A DNA stretch of 64,000 nucleotides, from contig JAKSZU010000004.1 of assembly GCA_026018925.1 (NCBI GenBank), forward strand, positions 12,974,964 through 13,038,963. Reading direction: 5' to 3'. Shown here one piece after another: positions 11,876 through 24,176 of this stretch. This DNA comes from Tupaia tana (Eukaryota > Chordata > Mammalia > Scandentia > Tupaiidae). Made by a program: the position numbers and the translations under genes. The notes under the pieces were generated by a model that ran no database searches, was not told the origin of the DNA, and worked only from the letters and a program-made list of their open reading frames with translations. The number at the start of each line of letters is the position of its first letter. The first letter of the stretch is position 1.

Positions 11876-11989
11876 AAAAGCCAGATGTGGTGGCCTGTGT
11901 CTGCGGTCTCAGCCGGGAGGCCGAGGGGAGGCATCTAACCCAAAGGGACCTCGTCTTCAAAGAAACTAAACAATAAACAAAAATAAAAT
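11876..11989 (+). mobile_element. 7SL-derived monomer (FLAM-like)
   Basis: It reads GCCAGATGTGGTGGCCTGTG, then CTCAGCCGGGAGGCCGAGG, with an A-rich tail (AAACAATAAACAAAAATAAAA). This is the left-monomer layout of 7SL-derived SINEs. Confidence 0.75.
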
Positions 11990-12233
11990 TCTGAGAACTA
12001 AACAGGTTCTCTGTCTTAGTCTAAGCAAGACAGTTACTGGAGCACAGAGCGGAGTGACCTTGTGTAGACAGCCTGGCTGCCCATCGGCCCTCGCTGAAGG
12101 TGAGAGTGGAGGCCCTCCCCTTGCCCATCCTGGCAGTGATCTGTGTAACTCACAGCATCACCGACTTCCTTGCTTCGAGAACGGTTTGCCAGTGTCAGAT
12201 ATGCAATAAGATGTGCTCTCAATAAATCGCCAG

Positions 12234-12515
12234 GGGGACCAGCAGTTGGTGTAATGGCTATGTCGCTGGACTCCCATGTAGTCGACCGCGGTCCGAGTCC
12301 CGGACCCGGTGGCTTAAAACTCACGCCGGACGTGTGTGCGTGTGTGCCCAAGATCCCGAGAGGAGAATGGAAGAGAAGAGATTGCGGCATGGCCAACCCC
12401 CCCTGGGGTTATTTCTCACTTTCTCTCTGTCTGTCTCTCTCTGTCTGTCTGGTGAGGGCATGCGCCCTATAGCAAAACCTCTCAAAAAAATAGAATAAAT
12501 AAATAAATAAATAAA
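12234..12515 (+). mobile_element. tRNA-derived SINE, long form
   Basis: Flanked by AAATYGCCAGG. The tail contains (AAAT)n. Confidence 0.95.
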
Positions 12516-12636
12516 TTGCCAGGTTAATAAAACGGCATGAAAAAAGAATTACAGGAAATGTTCCAAAAAAAGAGGTTCCTTTACAGATTTCTTTAGGCTT
12601 AATTATGTTGCTGAATTGTTAAGGAATAAAGAAATT

Positions 12637-12885
12637 AGGGCCAGCAAGTGGCATGGAGGTTAAGGTGGCTGGATCCCACATGGCCGCCTGCATGGTTGAG
12701 TCCGGGACCTGGGGGATGGAAAAAACACGCCAGGCACATATGTGTGCATGCCCGAGATCCCATAGGAGTGTGAAGAAGTGACCTCAGCGTGGCCATCCCC
12801 GGGAGGTGATTTCTCACTGTCTTGTCCCCCTCCCGTTGAGCACACACACCCTATAGAACGCTAAAGTAAAACAAAAACAAAATTA
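12637..12885 (+). mobile_element. tRNA-derived SINE, long form, older variant
   Basis: Head GGGCCAGCAAGTGGCATGG with a long-form body, so it mixes features of the two forms. Confidence 0.9.
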
Positions 12886-12894
12886 GAAAAATTT

Positions 12895-13156
12895 CTTTTT
12901 CTTTTTTTTGAGAGTTTTTTTGCTATAGAGCGCGTGCGCTTGCCAGACAGAGAGAGACAGAGAGATAGAAAGTGAGAAATCACCCCCCGGGGGGATGGCC
13001 ACGCCGCAATCCCTTCCTCTCCATTCTCCTCTCAGGATCTTGGGCACGCACACACACACGCCTGGCGTGAGTTTAAGCCACCGGGTCCGGGACTCGAACT
13101 GCGGTTGACTACGTGGGAGTCCAGCGACATAGCCATTACGCTAACTGCTGGTCCCA
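12895..13156 (-). mobile_element. tRNA-derived SINE, long form, young
   Basis: Near-consensus throughout. Confidence 0.95.
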
Positions 13157-13536
13157 AAATTTAAAAAATTTATTTATTCCACCAAGCATTAAAGCTGAAG
13201 GATCCCAGATAAAGGAACAAAAAGGAACAAGGGTTTAGGGATTTACTAGAAAGTACCTACCAACGCTAATTACAAATTAAGGAATCTTCCAGACACAGCC
13301 ACATCAAATGCGGAACAGAGACACCTCCAAAAGGAAACAGCTTTGTTAGGGTGCAGTGGCAAGTACTGCTCAAATACGGCTCCGAGCTGGGGAATGCCCT
13401 TCAAAGAGATCTATTTTGAAAATCATTAGAAAGAGGGATCCTTCTCAAAAAAAAAAAAAAAAAAGAAAAAGAAAAAGAAAGAAAGAAAGAGGGATCTTTC
13501 TAAAATGTTATCCTTAGATACCCAATCTTTACTTCA

Positions 13537-13818
13537 TTAATTTTTTTATGCTTTTACCATAGGGTGTGTGTGCTTGCTAGAGATGGGGGGGGGGGGGGGG
13601 GACAAAGAGAGAGAGACAGAGACACTGAGAGAGGGAAAATGAGAAAGCAGCTTCCGGGGGGATGGCCACACCACAACCCTGTCTGCTCCATTTTCTTCCT
13701 GGGAGTTTGGGCATGCACACTCACGTGCCCAGTATGATTTCAGCTGCAGGATGGGAGACTTGAACTGTGGTTGGCCACGCAGGAGTCCAGCACCTTAACC
13801 ACACCACCTGCTGGCCCC
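13537..13818 (-). mobile_element. tRNA-derived SINE, older variant with G run
   Basis: A G run near 13585-13602 expands the purine stretch. Confidence 0.88.
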
Positions 13819-14030
13819 TGATCTTTTACACTGCCAGAGACAGAGAGAGACAGAACGAGCGGGAGAGTGAGAACACACCCGCAGCAGGGTGTGGTCACGC
13901 CACGATCCTTTCTGTCCCACTTCTCCATCCTGCTGGGACTGAGGGCCTTTTCAAGCCACCTGGGGCAGGAGTCCAACAGTGGCCAGCCACGTGGGATCTG
14001 CCTTCCCTTAACCACTAGGTAGGTTATGGG
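13819..14030 (-). mobile_element. tRNA-derived SINE, old copy
   Basis: Directly abuts the previous element. GTGGTCACGCCACGATCC core. Confidence 0.8.
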
Positions 14031-14186
14031 GCTGTCTGCCAATCTTAAACTCATACAACTGCTTGAAACACTACAGTGTACCAAAAGCTCAGAGTTAAAA
14101 TAATTTCACTTTTTAAAATCATATTCATTACACATCTCTAAAATTTCTCTGAAGAGAAAGTGGATTTAAGAGTTGCTGTTTCTCAG

Positions 14187-14375
14187 GGCCAACAGGTGGC
14201 ATGGTGGTTCAGGGCGCGGGACTCCCACTTGGCCAACTACGGTTTGAGTCCTGGAACTGGTGGCTTGCTTTCTCACTTCCCTTTTCTCTCTCTCTCTTTC
14301 TCTGTCCCTCTCTGGCCAAATTTTAATAAATGGATAAATAAAGTTAAATAAAATAATTCTTTAAAAAAAAAAAAA
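14187..14375 (+). mobile_element. tRNA-derived SINE, short form
   Basis: Complete, with a GGCCAAATTTTAATAAATGG tail. Confidence 0.93.
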
Positions 14376-14595
14376 GGCCATTTCTTATTCCTTAGGAGAC
14401 AGAAAATAGAGGCAGACCCTTAGAGGCAAGGGAGCAGCCGGAGTCTCCACTACGTCAAAACAAGTCGGCACATGGGAGCGGGGGACTGCGGAGGGCGTGC
14501 TGTGGGGCCAGAGCTCGAAGCGACAGTCAGGTGTACCCGACTGCCAGGTGCGGGAGATAAATGACTCGGGTTTTGTTTTCACGTCCTTCTTGTTC

Positions 14596-14776
14596 TTCCT
14601 TTTTGAATTGCCAAAAGGCATGTACACTTGCCAGAGAGAGGGAACGGGAGAAAGCACCCCCAGTGGGGCCCGGTCATGCTTAAATCCCTTTCCTCCGTTT
14701 CTCCGCCCCACCACGCGTGTTTTCAAGCAGCAGGAGTGGGACTTGAACTGAGGTCAGCTGTAAGGGAGCTGGTCCC
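14596..14776 (-). mobile_element. tRNA-derived SINE, old copy
   Basis: TTGCCAAAAGGCATGTACAC to GGAGCTGGTCCC. The middle is shortened. Confidence 0.75.
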
Positions 14777-15027
14777 CTACACCCATCACGACGTTCAGCT
14801 TGAGGACTGCGACCACCTGTCAGTCACAAGGTGGTGGGTAGGTGGGATGCAAAGGTGACAGACTGGCAAACGAAGCTGAAGAGCACCGAAGCCTCTCATT
14901 GTCCAGGGCACCAGGGTTCTGAGAAGGCTGAAAAGGGTGGATTAACAGCTTTTCAAGTGTTTAAGAGGACTTTTTTTTGGCAGGAATCTAAACTATAGTC
15001 TCCCTGCTCTTTTTATTGTGTGATTAT

Positions 15028-15230
15028 TTTCATTTTTTCCTGGCAGAATGAAGGCACAGAGAGAGGGGGAGAGAGAGACCTTCCCCAGGGCCTGGTCATG
15101 CCACGACCCAGCCCTCCAGCTTGCCAGGGCCTGGGCACGTGCGCGTCGTCTGCTGTGTATCTGAGGCCAGGGGCTCAGACCACGGTCCGTGTGTGGCGTC
15201 CAGCTCCCCGGTCCAGTACGCTCCCAACTG
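15028..15230 (-). mobile_element. tRNA-derived SINE, old degraded copy
   Basis: GGCAGAATGAAGGCACAGAG and GGTCATGCCACGACCC remain. Confidence 0.6.
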
Positions 15231-15272
15231 CACCACAGAGGCTAGGTCACCCAGTCCTTCAGAAAAATTCCA

Positions 15273-15515
15273 GGGACCAGCAGATGGTGTAGTGGTTACA
15301 TTGTTGGACGCCCATGTAGTTGACCGTGGTTCAAATCCCAGACCTGGTAGCCTAAAGTCACCCTGGGTCCACATGTGTGCACACTCAAAATTTCAAGAGG
15401 AGAACGGAGAAGAAAGGATTGTGGCATGGCCATCCCCTCTAGGGAGTGATTTCTCGCTTTCCGTCTGTCTCCCGCGAGCGCACGCACCCTATAGCAAAAA
15501 CCTCTCTAAACAAAA
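15273..15515 (+). mobile_element. tRNA-derived SINE, long form
   Basis: Flanked by an imperfect AGAAAAATTCCA/AGAAAAATCCA duplication. Confidence 0.93.
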
Positions 15516-16136
15516 AGAAAAATCCAAGTGCCTAACCTATCTACGAAGCAGTTGGGAACACCAGAAATTTCCAGATCTTGTTTTAGAGAGAAAATCAAAG
15601 AACAGAGACATGTAGGTGAATAAGCCGTGGGGAAGGCCCTGTGGGTGCCTCTGCCGGAGAGAAGCTGCTCGTCAAACAAGGAGAACTGGGAGAGGAAGGA
15701 AGAGAGCGGGAGGTGAGCGTGCAAGGACAAGGGCAGGCCCCGCAGGCCCGGATCACAGACGGTGGGCTCCAGGGTCAGGGCCGAGGCCGCCGGCAACCTG
15801 AGAGCTGTCTTCACCGCGGGGACAGCTAGGAGGCAGAAACCCTTTACCACGGCTGGACGCAGGCTGAATTCGGGACAGCTGTCAGGAAACTGAGTCTGCC
15901 TTAACATAAGGATGATTTACCCCACATCAGAGCTGCAGAGACGGTGTGGCACGTGGGAGCTGCTCCAGGGCGGGTGGGGACGGTGTAGGCAGGATCAGCA
16001 TTGGAAGGCAAGTCTGATTAAATCCAGGGCAGTCGGGGCTCGATCTGAACACCTGATAATGCCCCCACACACACACGTGCACCCCGCACTGCGCTGCAGA
16101 GGGCCTGCCAGCAGCAACCGGTAAATAGCCCCAGAG

Positions 16137-16302
16137 GGACCAGCGGGGGGCATGGTGGATAGGGCACTGGACACTCCCACATGGCTGACCACAGTTCGAG
16201 CCCTGGACCTGGTGGCTTGCTTTCTCACCTTCTCTCTTGCTCGCTCTGTGTTTCTCTCCGGTCAAATTAAAATAAACGAATGAATAAATAAAACATAAAA
16301 AA
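16137..16302 (+). mobile_element. tRNA-derived SINE, short form
   Basis: GGACACTCCCACATGG subtype of the head; CTCCGGTCAAATTAAAATAA tail. Confidence 0.93.
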
Positions 16303-17271
16303 GAGCCTAAACTGTGTCTCCCTTAATGCTCTCTCCTTGTGTTTCGCAGAGACAGGGCCCTGCAGACCTGAAGACTCTTCTTTAAACAGAGAGCAGAAAA
16401 GGAAAAACATGGCCCTGACCTGGGGACAGGGACAGATAGCTGGGACTCTGTGCTCCCCGCCCCTTTAGCCTATGAAATGTTGGATCTGATCTGTGACTTT
16501 CCTAAAATGGGGTTCTGACTGTGAGAAGGGGCCCACCAGGACAGGACTGGAAGGCGTTCCGAAAGCGTGACCCCCACACGGTCACGGGCGCGTTTGGGGA
16601 GGGCCTATCCCAGCCCTTCAGCTTCTGTCCCGCAGTTCCAGTCAGTCAGAATAAACCGACTAGCCAGTTCACTACCAAGGAGTCATTCCATTTCTTTCCC
16701 GAACTCTGGCTGTGGATGGTAACCCCCCAGCCTCCTCGCTCCACCGCGGCTTCCGGGACACCCCACGCACACTTCCCCAGCACACACCCGTGGCCCTCCT
16801 TCCTTCTAAGAACGACCCTCTTTATTCAGGATGGAGCACATGTGTGAGACTGAGGGAGAGGGGACGGGGGGACCAGCACTGTCCACCGGGCCTGGCGGGG
16901 CCGAGAGCAGCCTGTCACGCTCCCCACCAGGGCACGTCCCCCCCATGCCAGGAGGGACAGGAGGACGCGCCGCCGAAATCACTAACAGGGGCAGCCGGCA
17001 AGCAGAGGGAACGCGAAGCTTCTAAATAAAAGCAGAGCAATACTCGTTCTCGACACCGCAGACACGCTGCGGGGGAGCCTGAGACTAAGATGTCCGCGAG
17101 GAGGAGTATGAAAGCGGCGACTGTGAGAACAGTTTGCACATTTCTACTATACTCAGAATCCTTGGCCGGGAAGAAAGCCACCATGAGAGCGTCTGGTGTT
17201 ATTTCTGCCTTTTGTCTTTCTTCTGTAACGCGAGACCCCAAAGCGTAAGTGGACATTCTGATTGTCAATAC

Positions 17272-17400
17272 TTTAAAAAAAATTGCTAGAGGGTACACAC
17301 TCCCCGAAGAGAGATAAAGGGAGGGAAGGAAAGTGAGGCAGGGCCTAGGACTCGAGCACAACCAGCCATAGAGCCAGCTGCCCAACCTCTGTGCCGCCCA
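17272..17400 (-). mobile_element. tRNA-derived SINE, old degraded copy
   Basis: TTGCTAGAGGGTACACAC and GGCCTAGGACTCGAGC remain. Confidence 0.6.
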
Positions 17401-17527
17401 CAGACCCGGCCACACCTTCTAGACAATGGCCAGCAGGTCCCACACGTCTTCCCAGGAACTGTCGTGGGAGAGACTCAGGAGAGCAAGAGAAGGTGACCTG
17501 GCCGACAGCCGGAGATCCCAGTTTGTT

Positions 17528-17760
17528 TGTTTTTAAATTTTTGCTACAGGTCCTGTGCACTGGCCAGAGAGAAAGAGAGGGAGGTCTCACCCCTTAGGGT
17601 CATGGCCATGCTGCAACCCCTTTCGCCTCCATCCTCCTCTTGGGACCTCAGGCACGCACACGCGGTCCCAGTGTGATTTTCGGGCCACCAGGTCGGCCCC
17701 AGATGCACAGCTGGTTGTGTGGGATCTAGTTCCTGCACCGCCATGGCACGTGCTGGCCCG
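17528..17760 (-). mobile_element. tRNA-derived SINE, old copy
   Basis: Last SINE before the 5.5-kb SINE-free tract. Ends GCACGTGCTGGCCC. Confidence 0.85.
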
Positions 17761-20700
17761 TCAGGGGATAGCTCATCATGTCGGCGCCCCAGGATGACAA
17801 GTGGGTACCTACCCCCGATGATCCCTGGGCTGACCTTAGTGGCCGCAGGCCCTGCCTTCCCCTTCCAGACTTTCACCAAGAACAGACGGGGGAAAGGCGA
17901 CAGGGCCGGAACGTCACGCTCAGAGAGAACGTCTCAGGCAGGGCCCGGCACACAGGCCGGGTTAATTCAGATAGGATCCACCGGACGCACAGCACGTGGA
18001 TAAGATGAATTTATTAAGGGAGCGTGAATTTGGAAAGACATTTTTAACTGTGGTAGTTTTAGATGCCTGGTCAAATATCAATAAGTAGATGGAAATGAAT
18101 ACAGCCATCAAATGGCCTACTTTCAAATCATTTTTTTCAAATAAAAAATTCCAAGAAGTTAGTATGTGCACATTGGTTTTAAATGCCCACACTGCCACCC
18201 TCCCAGACCTGGAACTGGATGGCAAGCAGAGCCGCTGGTCCCTGGGACACGCAGACTCACTCCCACGAGGTAGGCTTGTACCTGCACTTCTAGGTGGGCA
18301 CCTGGGCACCGGGCAGTCACACGAACGTCTCAGTCACCCTAGAAATGATTAACAGCAAGACCAAGGCAAAAATCCGAGACTTTCAAGGGTCGGTCTGACA
18401 CCTTTAGTCCCAACGGGGTTTCGACATGCCACGAGGAGGCAGAAGCGGGTAACGCCGGACCCAGGTCACGGCCACGCTGCAATCTCAGACCCGTCCTAGC
18501 ACGGTGCATGGGACAAGGTGGAGAGGACGCGAGACCACGTGTGGCTCTGGGTTCCAAGCATCAGCAGCACTAACTTCAGGCAACACAGAGCTGGCACGTC
18601 CACCGTTCCGCCCTGATCACAGGGTGGGGATGGCTTTGAGGCTGCGCTGGCCGGCTTTGGCCGCTTCGGCCAGCACGAAGGCTCGGCGGGGCTCCTGCCG
18701 ACCACGCTCACCCCCTACTATTAGAAAGGGCCCCTCTGACCGCCAGGGAGGAGCCCGGCTGTACTTGGGAAACTGGAACGTACCCAGCTTCCTCGCGGTC
18801 TGCGGGGCTTGGCACAACTCCAGCACCAGCAGGAGCGGAGGGGGTACAGTTACAGCATGGAGAGAATGCAGCGCGAGGGTGACGCTGGCCGCCGAGGAGA
18901 CAGCCTCGGGAGCAGGAACAAAAGCAGAAAGAGAATCCTCAGGTTGTGTCCTTTTTAATTCCTTATAAAAAAAATGTAAACGACCTAATCTATGATTGCA
19001 TTTGTCATCTCATGAAAGAAAGCTCTCGTGAGGGTGCACTTTTGACTGCTGTTTTCTGCAGTATTTCAGGCTGATCTGAGGTCTCTCTTCTGATTGAGAG
19101 TGCAGCAATAAACACGCTTATTTACAAAGTGGCTGCTATAAACAGACAGAGCCTGTGACGTAAAAGAGAGACATGGCACCGGGTCCCTAAACTCAACACG
19201 GCCCCCACTTCTTTTCCCGCTTGGGAAAAGCCCACAGTGACAGAGCAGCAGTTCTGGGGGACACGTGCTCAGAGAGCACAGGACACGGTGGCAGAGGCTG
19301 AAGGACGAGGACTCCGCTTTGCTATTCCCGCTAAGAGCTACCCTCACACACAGTCTTGTTGCAAAGTTTCCCCACGTGAAATGCATTGAGAAGTGAACGA
19401 AGCACCACGGGCTCCGCCCGCCCGCCCACGAGCGTGCGTTCCCAAACACAGATGTGGGACGTTGACTGCATCGCCCCGTCGGCACGTAAGCGCAATAAAC
19501 AGCAAGCGACACGCGAGGTTCATTAACAAGTGACACGTAACCGTGGTGGCGGGGTGTGTTGCGAAGACTGCTGCGTCCAGTTCGGAGACGCCATCCACGT
19601 CCACACGCGGCACAGGACAGACTCGTCAGGACAGTGCAGCCCGCCAGGCCACGGGCAGAGCGATCGGCCTGGACAGAGCGCGGCACACACAGTCCGAGAG
19701 CGCCGGGAACACGAAGCGCGTCGATATCTATTTTACGCTGGGCAGAACGGTTAGATAGGCTTCGAGCAACACAATGACCTAAGCCAGTTGGAGTGACACG
19801 GTATTTTAATCCAGAGACGGGGTCATTTGCACCCAGACGCTGAGCGGCTCTGTGCGCCAGGTTCATGCCGACGGCAGAGCGGTGGAAGTCCAGCGCTGGC
19901 TGGAGGGTAAGGGGCACCAGCGCCGTCTCCCTTACATGCTGACGTCAGCGCTGAGCCTGAGAGCACGCGGCCTCTGCGGGCCTCTTCTGCATGCCACGCA
20001 GGGTAAGCTGTCTGTCCTGCCCGGCTCAGAAACTCTCATGGGAAGGCCACAGGAGTCCAAGCCCTTTTCCGGAAGAGGCTTTGGAGACACTGGCGTAGAC
20101 CCTAAGAGAAGGGGCAGCGTGGTCTGCAGGCTGATCACGGTCTAAGGCTTTTGAAGGTTAGCGAGCTGGGTGTTTCTCCTACAACTACCACGGAGCCCCG
20201 CCACGCATCACCCACCGCAGGCTCCTCGGCCGTCCGTCCCGGGTGCAAGGCGCGCAGCGGTGAACGTGGCATACGTGCGGGCAAGGGCAGAGCTGTGCCC
20301 ACGGCTGGCTGGCTGAGTGTGCGCCTGTGCTGCAGCACAGTGGCGTGGGCAGGCCACGGCCACGCCTCCGCAACCACGACACGGCCTCCACAAAGAGGAG
20401 CTGCTTCCTGACAGAGAACGACCAGAGAGCCCCGTAGGACAGTGAGCTACGGAGAGCCAAGGGCACCACGTGGGAGAGGGCAGGGCAGAAGCCACGGGCA
20501 GCGGGCATCGGCTCGTCTCGACATTCCGGATGGGCACCCTGTCCTCCGTCACAGAAAGACCAACCACCACACAGCCAAGGCCAGGGCCACGAGAAACGAC
20601 ATCAGGAAAGGAAGACGAGACGGGAGTGCACGGGAGGACAGGCGGCACCTCCTGAGGGGCTTGTGGTCCTCGGGGATGGGGACAGACACCTTGGCAAGAG

Positions 20701-23275
20701 AGTCTTCGCTGTCCTGACGGGGCAAGGCCCTCTCGGGAGGTCTCTGTGGCCTTTGAGTTTTCTCTTCACCCTGTACTAACAGAGCATGTTCCTGGGTCTG
20801 CTTTCACAGTAGGAGATCAAGAGAGACAGAGAGATGAACATAATGACGGATGGCGGGCCCTCTGGGACACTTGGGGGTGTGCAAAGGACCCGGGAGGCTC
20901 TCGGACACTTCCTTCTAGACGTGGGTCTAACCCTGGCCAATGTGCTTGAGCACAGAAGGGCTCAGCAGATCATATTTTGAATAAACGGACATTGAAACTT
21001 CTGACAAGTCAAGAAATCACTGACCTCTCCAGTTACATGGTCTACCCCTCCCATGGGGTACGCACACACGACTCTCGGGCTCCAGCACCAGCTCAGCGCT
21101 GCCAACCACAAGCTGACCCGGCAGTGCCCACAGGCAGTGTACTTGCCATCAGAGCAGCCGCGTGGCTACACACAGGAGGGCAGAGGCCAGCAGCGGCCGC
21201 CCTCTTCATGTAGACTTCGAGCTATAATAGCTCATTTGCTATGCTAATTAGGTCTCGCTCAAGGAATAAAAATCTTCATCTCACACGTTTCAAAGATTAC
21301 AAAACAAAAAAGTATCGAGGTTTATAATGCCCCTCAAAGGTCTACCCCCCAAAAAAGGGAAAAATATAGATCTCAACAACTGCACCCCCCACTCTCCAGA
21401 ATCATGATGAAAAATACTAACCACCATCATGGAAGATTATACATTACGTCACAGATACTTGACACTTCTAAGAACATCTTTCTCCCCCAACTGTCCGACC
21501 AAGAAGTCCCCCCGCCTGCAGTTTCTGAACTGCCATCCAGGCGAGACAGACGTGGCCTACGAAAGGAAGAAGTCGGCTCTGAGCTCCCTGAGCTGCGCTA
21601 GCCTCCGCTCAGCAGGCCGGAAGTGTGGGCCTGGCTCTTTGCACACCCCCAAGTGACGTGTATCAGGGAGAACATAGCAAGGGGGCTGATCAGCAAAAAG
21701 AAAAAGGAAAAGAAAGGATGCAAAATTATAATGAATTTTAAGAGAAGGTAAAGGGAAGAAGAAAGACAACATAAAAGAATGTGTATAATTAAACTCGTTT
21801 CTCCGAGTGCACGTTCACACCTGCATGCAGCTTCCCACCGGCCATGCGCCGAGACAAGCAAGCAGAGAGCTGCCAAAGCTGCAGCCGTGGAGACGGGCGT
21901 GGCAGGCCCAAGCTGTGAGTGAGGCTCCGCTCCACGGCCAGAGCAGAATGGGTCCCACTGCTCGGGGCTGGGCCAAGCGCAGAGCTGCCCGAGGAGCGCG
22001 GCGAGACGCGGCGTTACCTCTGGCCTGCCGGCCTTTCTTTCCGAGGGAAGGACAGAGGTGTTCTTCACCTGGTCACACACAAATTACACAACGTTCAGGT
22101 GCCCTGCTGTGCAACAACGCTGCCGAAGGTGGAGGAGGGACCCCGAGAACGAACAGATGATCCCAATTATTAATCAAAAAGCGAGAGATGCCAGGAAGTG
22201 GCCCTGCCTAATACAGGGCTGCCACAGTGCAGTTCCCGTCTGTCCCGCGACTCTGAGGTGCAATGCACTTGAGCACAGGGCCAGATCGTCCCCGGTGGAC
22301 CTAGCTTATTTATCGAGGGTCATTTCCATAAAGCCCACGGACGACTTCGCCCTCCCAAACCAGCCTTTAGAGGACTTCCGGAGGGCCTCTGTGACTTTCT
22401 GGAGATGGAGGCTGACTGGGACTGCTGCGCCCTCCCCAGAGGCCGGGTGACTTTCCAGAGCAGCGGGGCCTGTCAGTGCTTGGCACAGTCAGAACAAAAC
22501 TCTGAGAAAACCTGACGTGCAAACAGGGTTAACCAGGCGGCAGCAGCAGGCTCTGCCTCACGGAGTCCTCAGCGCGTGCCAGGCAGCGTCAGCGAGGCCC
22601 TCCCAGTCACCTGCCGTACACTGCAGTCCACGGGCCTGCTCTGGTCAGCCCACGGCCTCTGCTCAATGCTCTGACTTCATCAGCGGGTCTGAGAGCAGTG
22701 CCCTCCGCAGGGTTGCGCCCTCCGTCGAGAGTTCGGCTCCAGGCTGCAAAGGCACTGAGCAGGGGCAGACGTCCCCTCAGTCCCGGGAGCCCGGTCAGGG
22801 CCCGTCCCCCGGGGGACTCCGGCCTGACTGTACAAGTGGCTCCGAGGTCACACCTCGAAGAACAAAAAGGACCGTTTGTGGACCACCTTTAACCACCTTC
22901 TCCAGTTCCAGAAACTAAATAATAATCTGTGTGGTTCGCCTGGAATTTTGAATATAAACCCAGTTTTTAAAATATTCAGACGTCGCTTTGCCATTCTTAA
23001 CTAGAGTTGCTGTGTCCTGAGGGGAAGCAGCACATAACTTAGAAATCATTACACTTGTTCATGGAATCATGGCGCCTATTTACACAGCTGCTTAATTTAC
23101 ATAAACTGGGCAAAGACGTTCCGGATAAATACTCAGGGTAGTTTTCAAGATATTTTCATTTAACAGAGTTGTTTATTCACGTGTGGGATTTCTAAAATAA
23201 GCAGTGATAACAAACATAGAAGCAAACACCCCGACAGTCTCCGGCCTGCCCACAAAGCAGCAGCCGAGTCTGCCT
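17761..23275. other. SINE-free, CpG-rich tract inside the intron
   Basis: No tRNA-type SINE was seen for about 5.5 kb, while the rest of the window averages about one per 650 bp. CpG is abundant in the core: I counted 22 CpG in 19561-19740. A 283-codon open frame (19066-19917, minus) and a minus-strand AATAAA (18010-18015) fall inside, but no protein family is recognised. It may be a CpG island, a regulatory block or an unrecognised transcript. Confidence 0.5.
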
Positions 23276-23511
23276 GGGGCCAGCAGGGGCATGGCGGTTA
23301 GGGCGCTAGGTCCCACCTGACCAAGTGCGACACAGTGGCTTGAAAATCACACTGACCACGTATGCATGCGTGCCCAAAATCACGAGAGGAGAATGGAGAA
23401 GGGACTGACGTGTGGCCGTCCCCCGGGGGTACTTTCTCACGTTCCCTTTCTCTCTGTGTTTCTTTCCTACAAGCACACACCCCACCTAGCAATCTTAAAT
23501 AAATAAATAAA
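23276..23511 (+). mobile_element. tRNA-derived SINE, long form, older
   Basis: First SINE after the SINE-free tract. Tail is (AAAT)n. Confidence 0.9.
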
Positions 23512-23524
23512 AGCTTGATGTTAG

Positions 23525-23719
23525 GGGCCAGCAGGTGGCATGGTGGTTAAGGCGCTGGACTCTCATATGGCCAACCATGGTTCGAGTCCTGGACCTGGTG
23601 GCTTGCTTTCTCACTCCACACCCCCCCCCACTCTCTCGTGAGTGCATATACCCTATAGCAAATTAAAAAGTAATAATAATCATAATAGAGTGAGACAATA
23701 AAGAAGTTCTCTTTTTAAA
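23525..23719 (+). mobile_element. tRNA-derived SINE, hybrid of short and long forms
   Basis: Short-form head and pyrimidine stretch, then a long-form end GTGAGTGCATATACCCTATA. Flanked by AAGCTTGATGTTA on both sides. Confidence 0.92.
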
Positions 23720-24176
23720 AAAAGCTTGATGTTATTCATAAAAATAAAATAAATTCCCAGCAGTCTCTCTGAAGTGGAAGCACAACCATAGATGCAGACT
23801 GCCCTACACTGCGGCACGGGCCCAGGCTGCGGAGTAACGGGCAAACACGGCACGTATTCACATGAAGTTGGAAAAGTGCCCATTCCTTTCCAATTTAGTC
23901 AGCTTTCTGGGTTTGACATAAACAGCGGCCTGCTGGCTGTGGCCGGGGCCATCCTCAGAGTGGGAGCGCCCCCCCCCCCCCGGGAGCTCTGGAGACTCCT
24001 GTGATCAGGCTGAGCTGCTCATACGCTGCCACACGCATGTGCTGAGCCTTAGCGCTCCCATGAACTGCAGAGGCACCAAAGCAAAATGGCAGCTCTCGGC
24101 CCCCGGACACGCAGCGGTAACACGGAAGGGCACTTCCCCACTGTCATCATGCGCAGCCACGCGCCCAAGTACTCAC

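Larger units (their letters stand above)
1..24176 (-). other. EPB41: EPB41 intron after exon 17 (partial, over 24 kb)
   Basis: No coding sequence was recognised. Non-SINE stretches are 1-660, 2100-3160, 3440-4050, 6190-6790, 9030-9515, 10110-11025, 11200-12230, 13160-13440, 15520-16130, 16310-17270 and the SINE-free 17761-23275. Nothing recognisable was seen in the first eight beyond simple runs, including a poly-G run at 3829-3847 and (CTG)6 near 10345. At 7195-7325 a weak tRNA-like SINE end may be present (GAACCTGGGACC ... CCACTGAGCCACC). Confidence 0.85.

Noticed and set aside
1-24176. C-terminal-domain exons of EPB41
   Set aside because: Looked for the conserved VHTETKTITYE, RIEKRIVITGDADIDHD and EQHPDMSVTKVVVH segments on the minus strand; none was seen, so these exons are placed outside the window.
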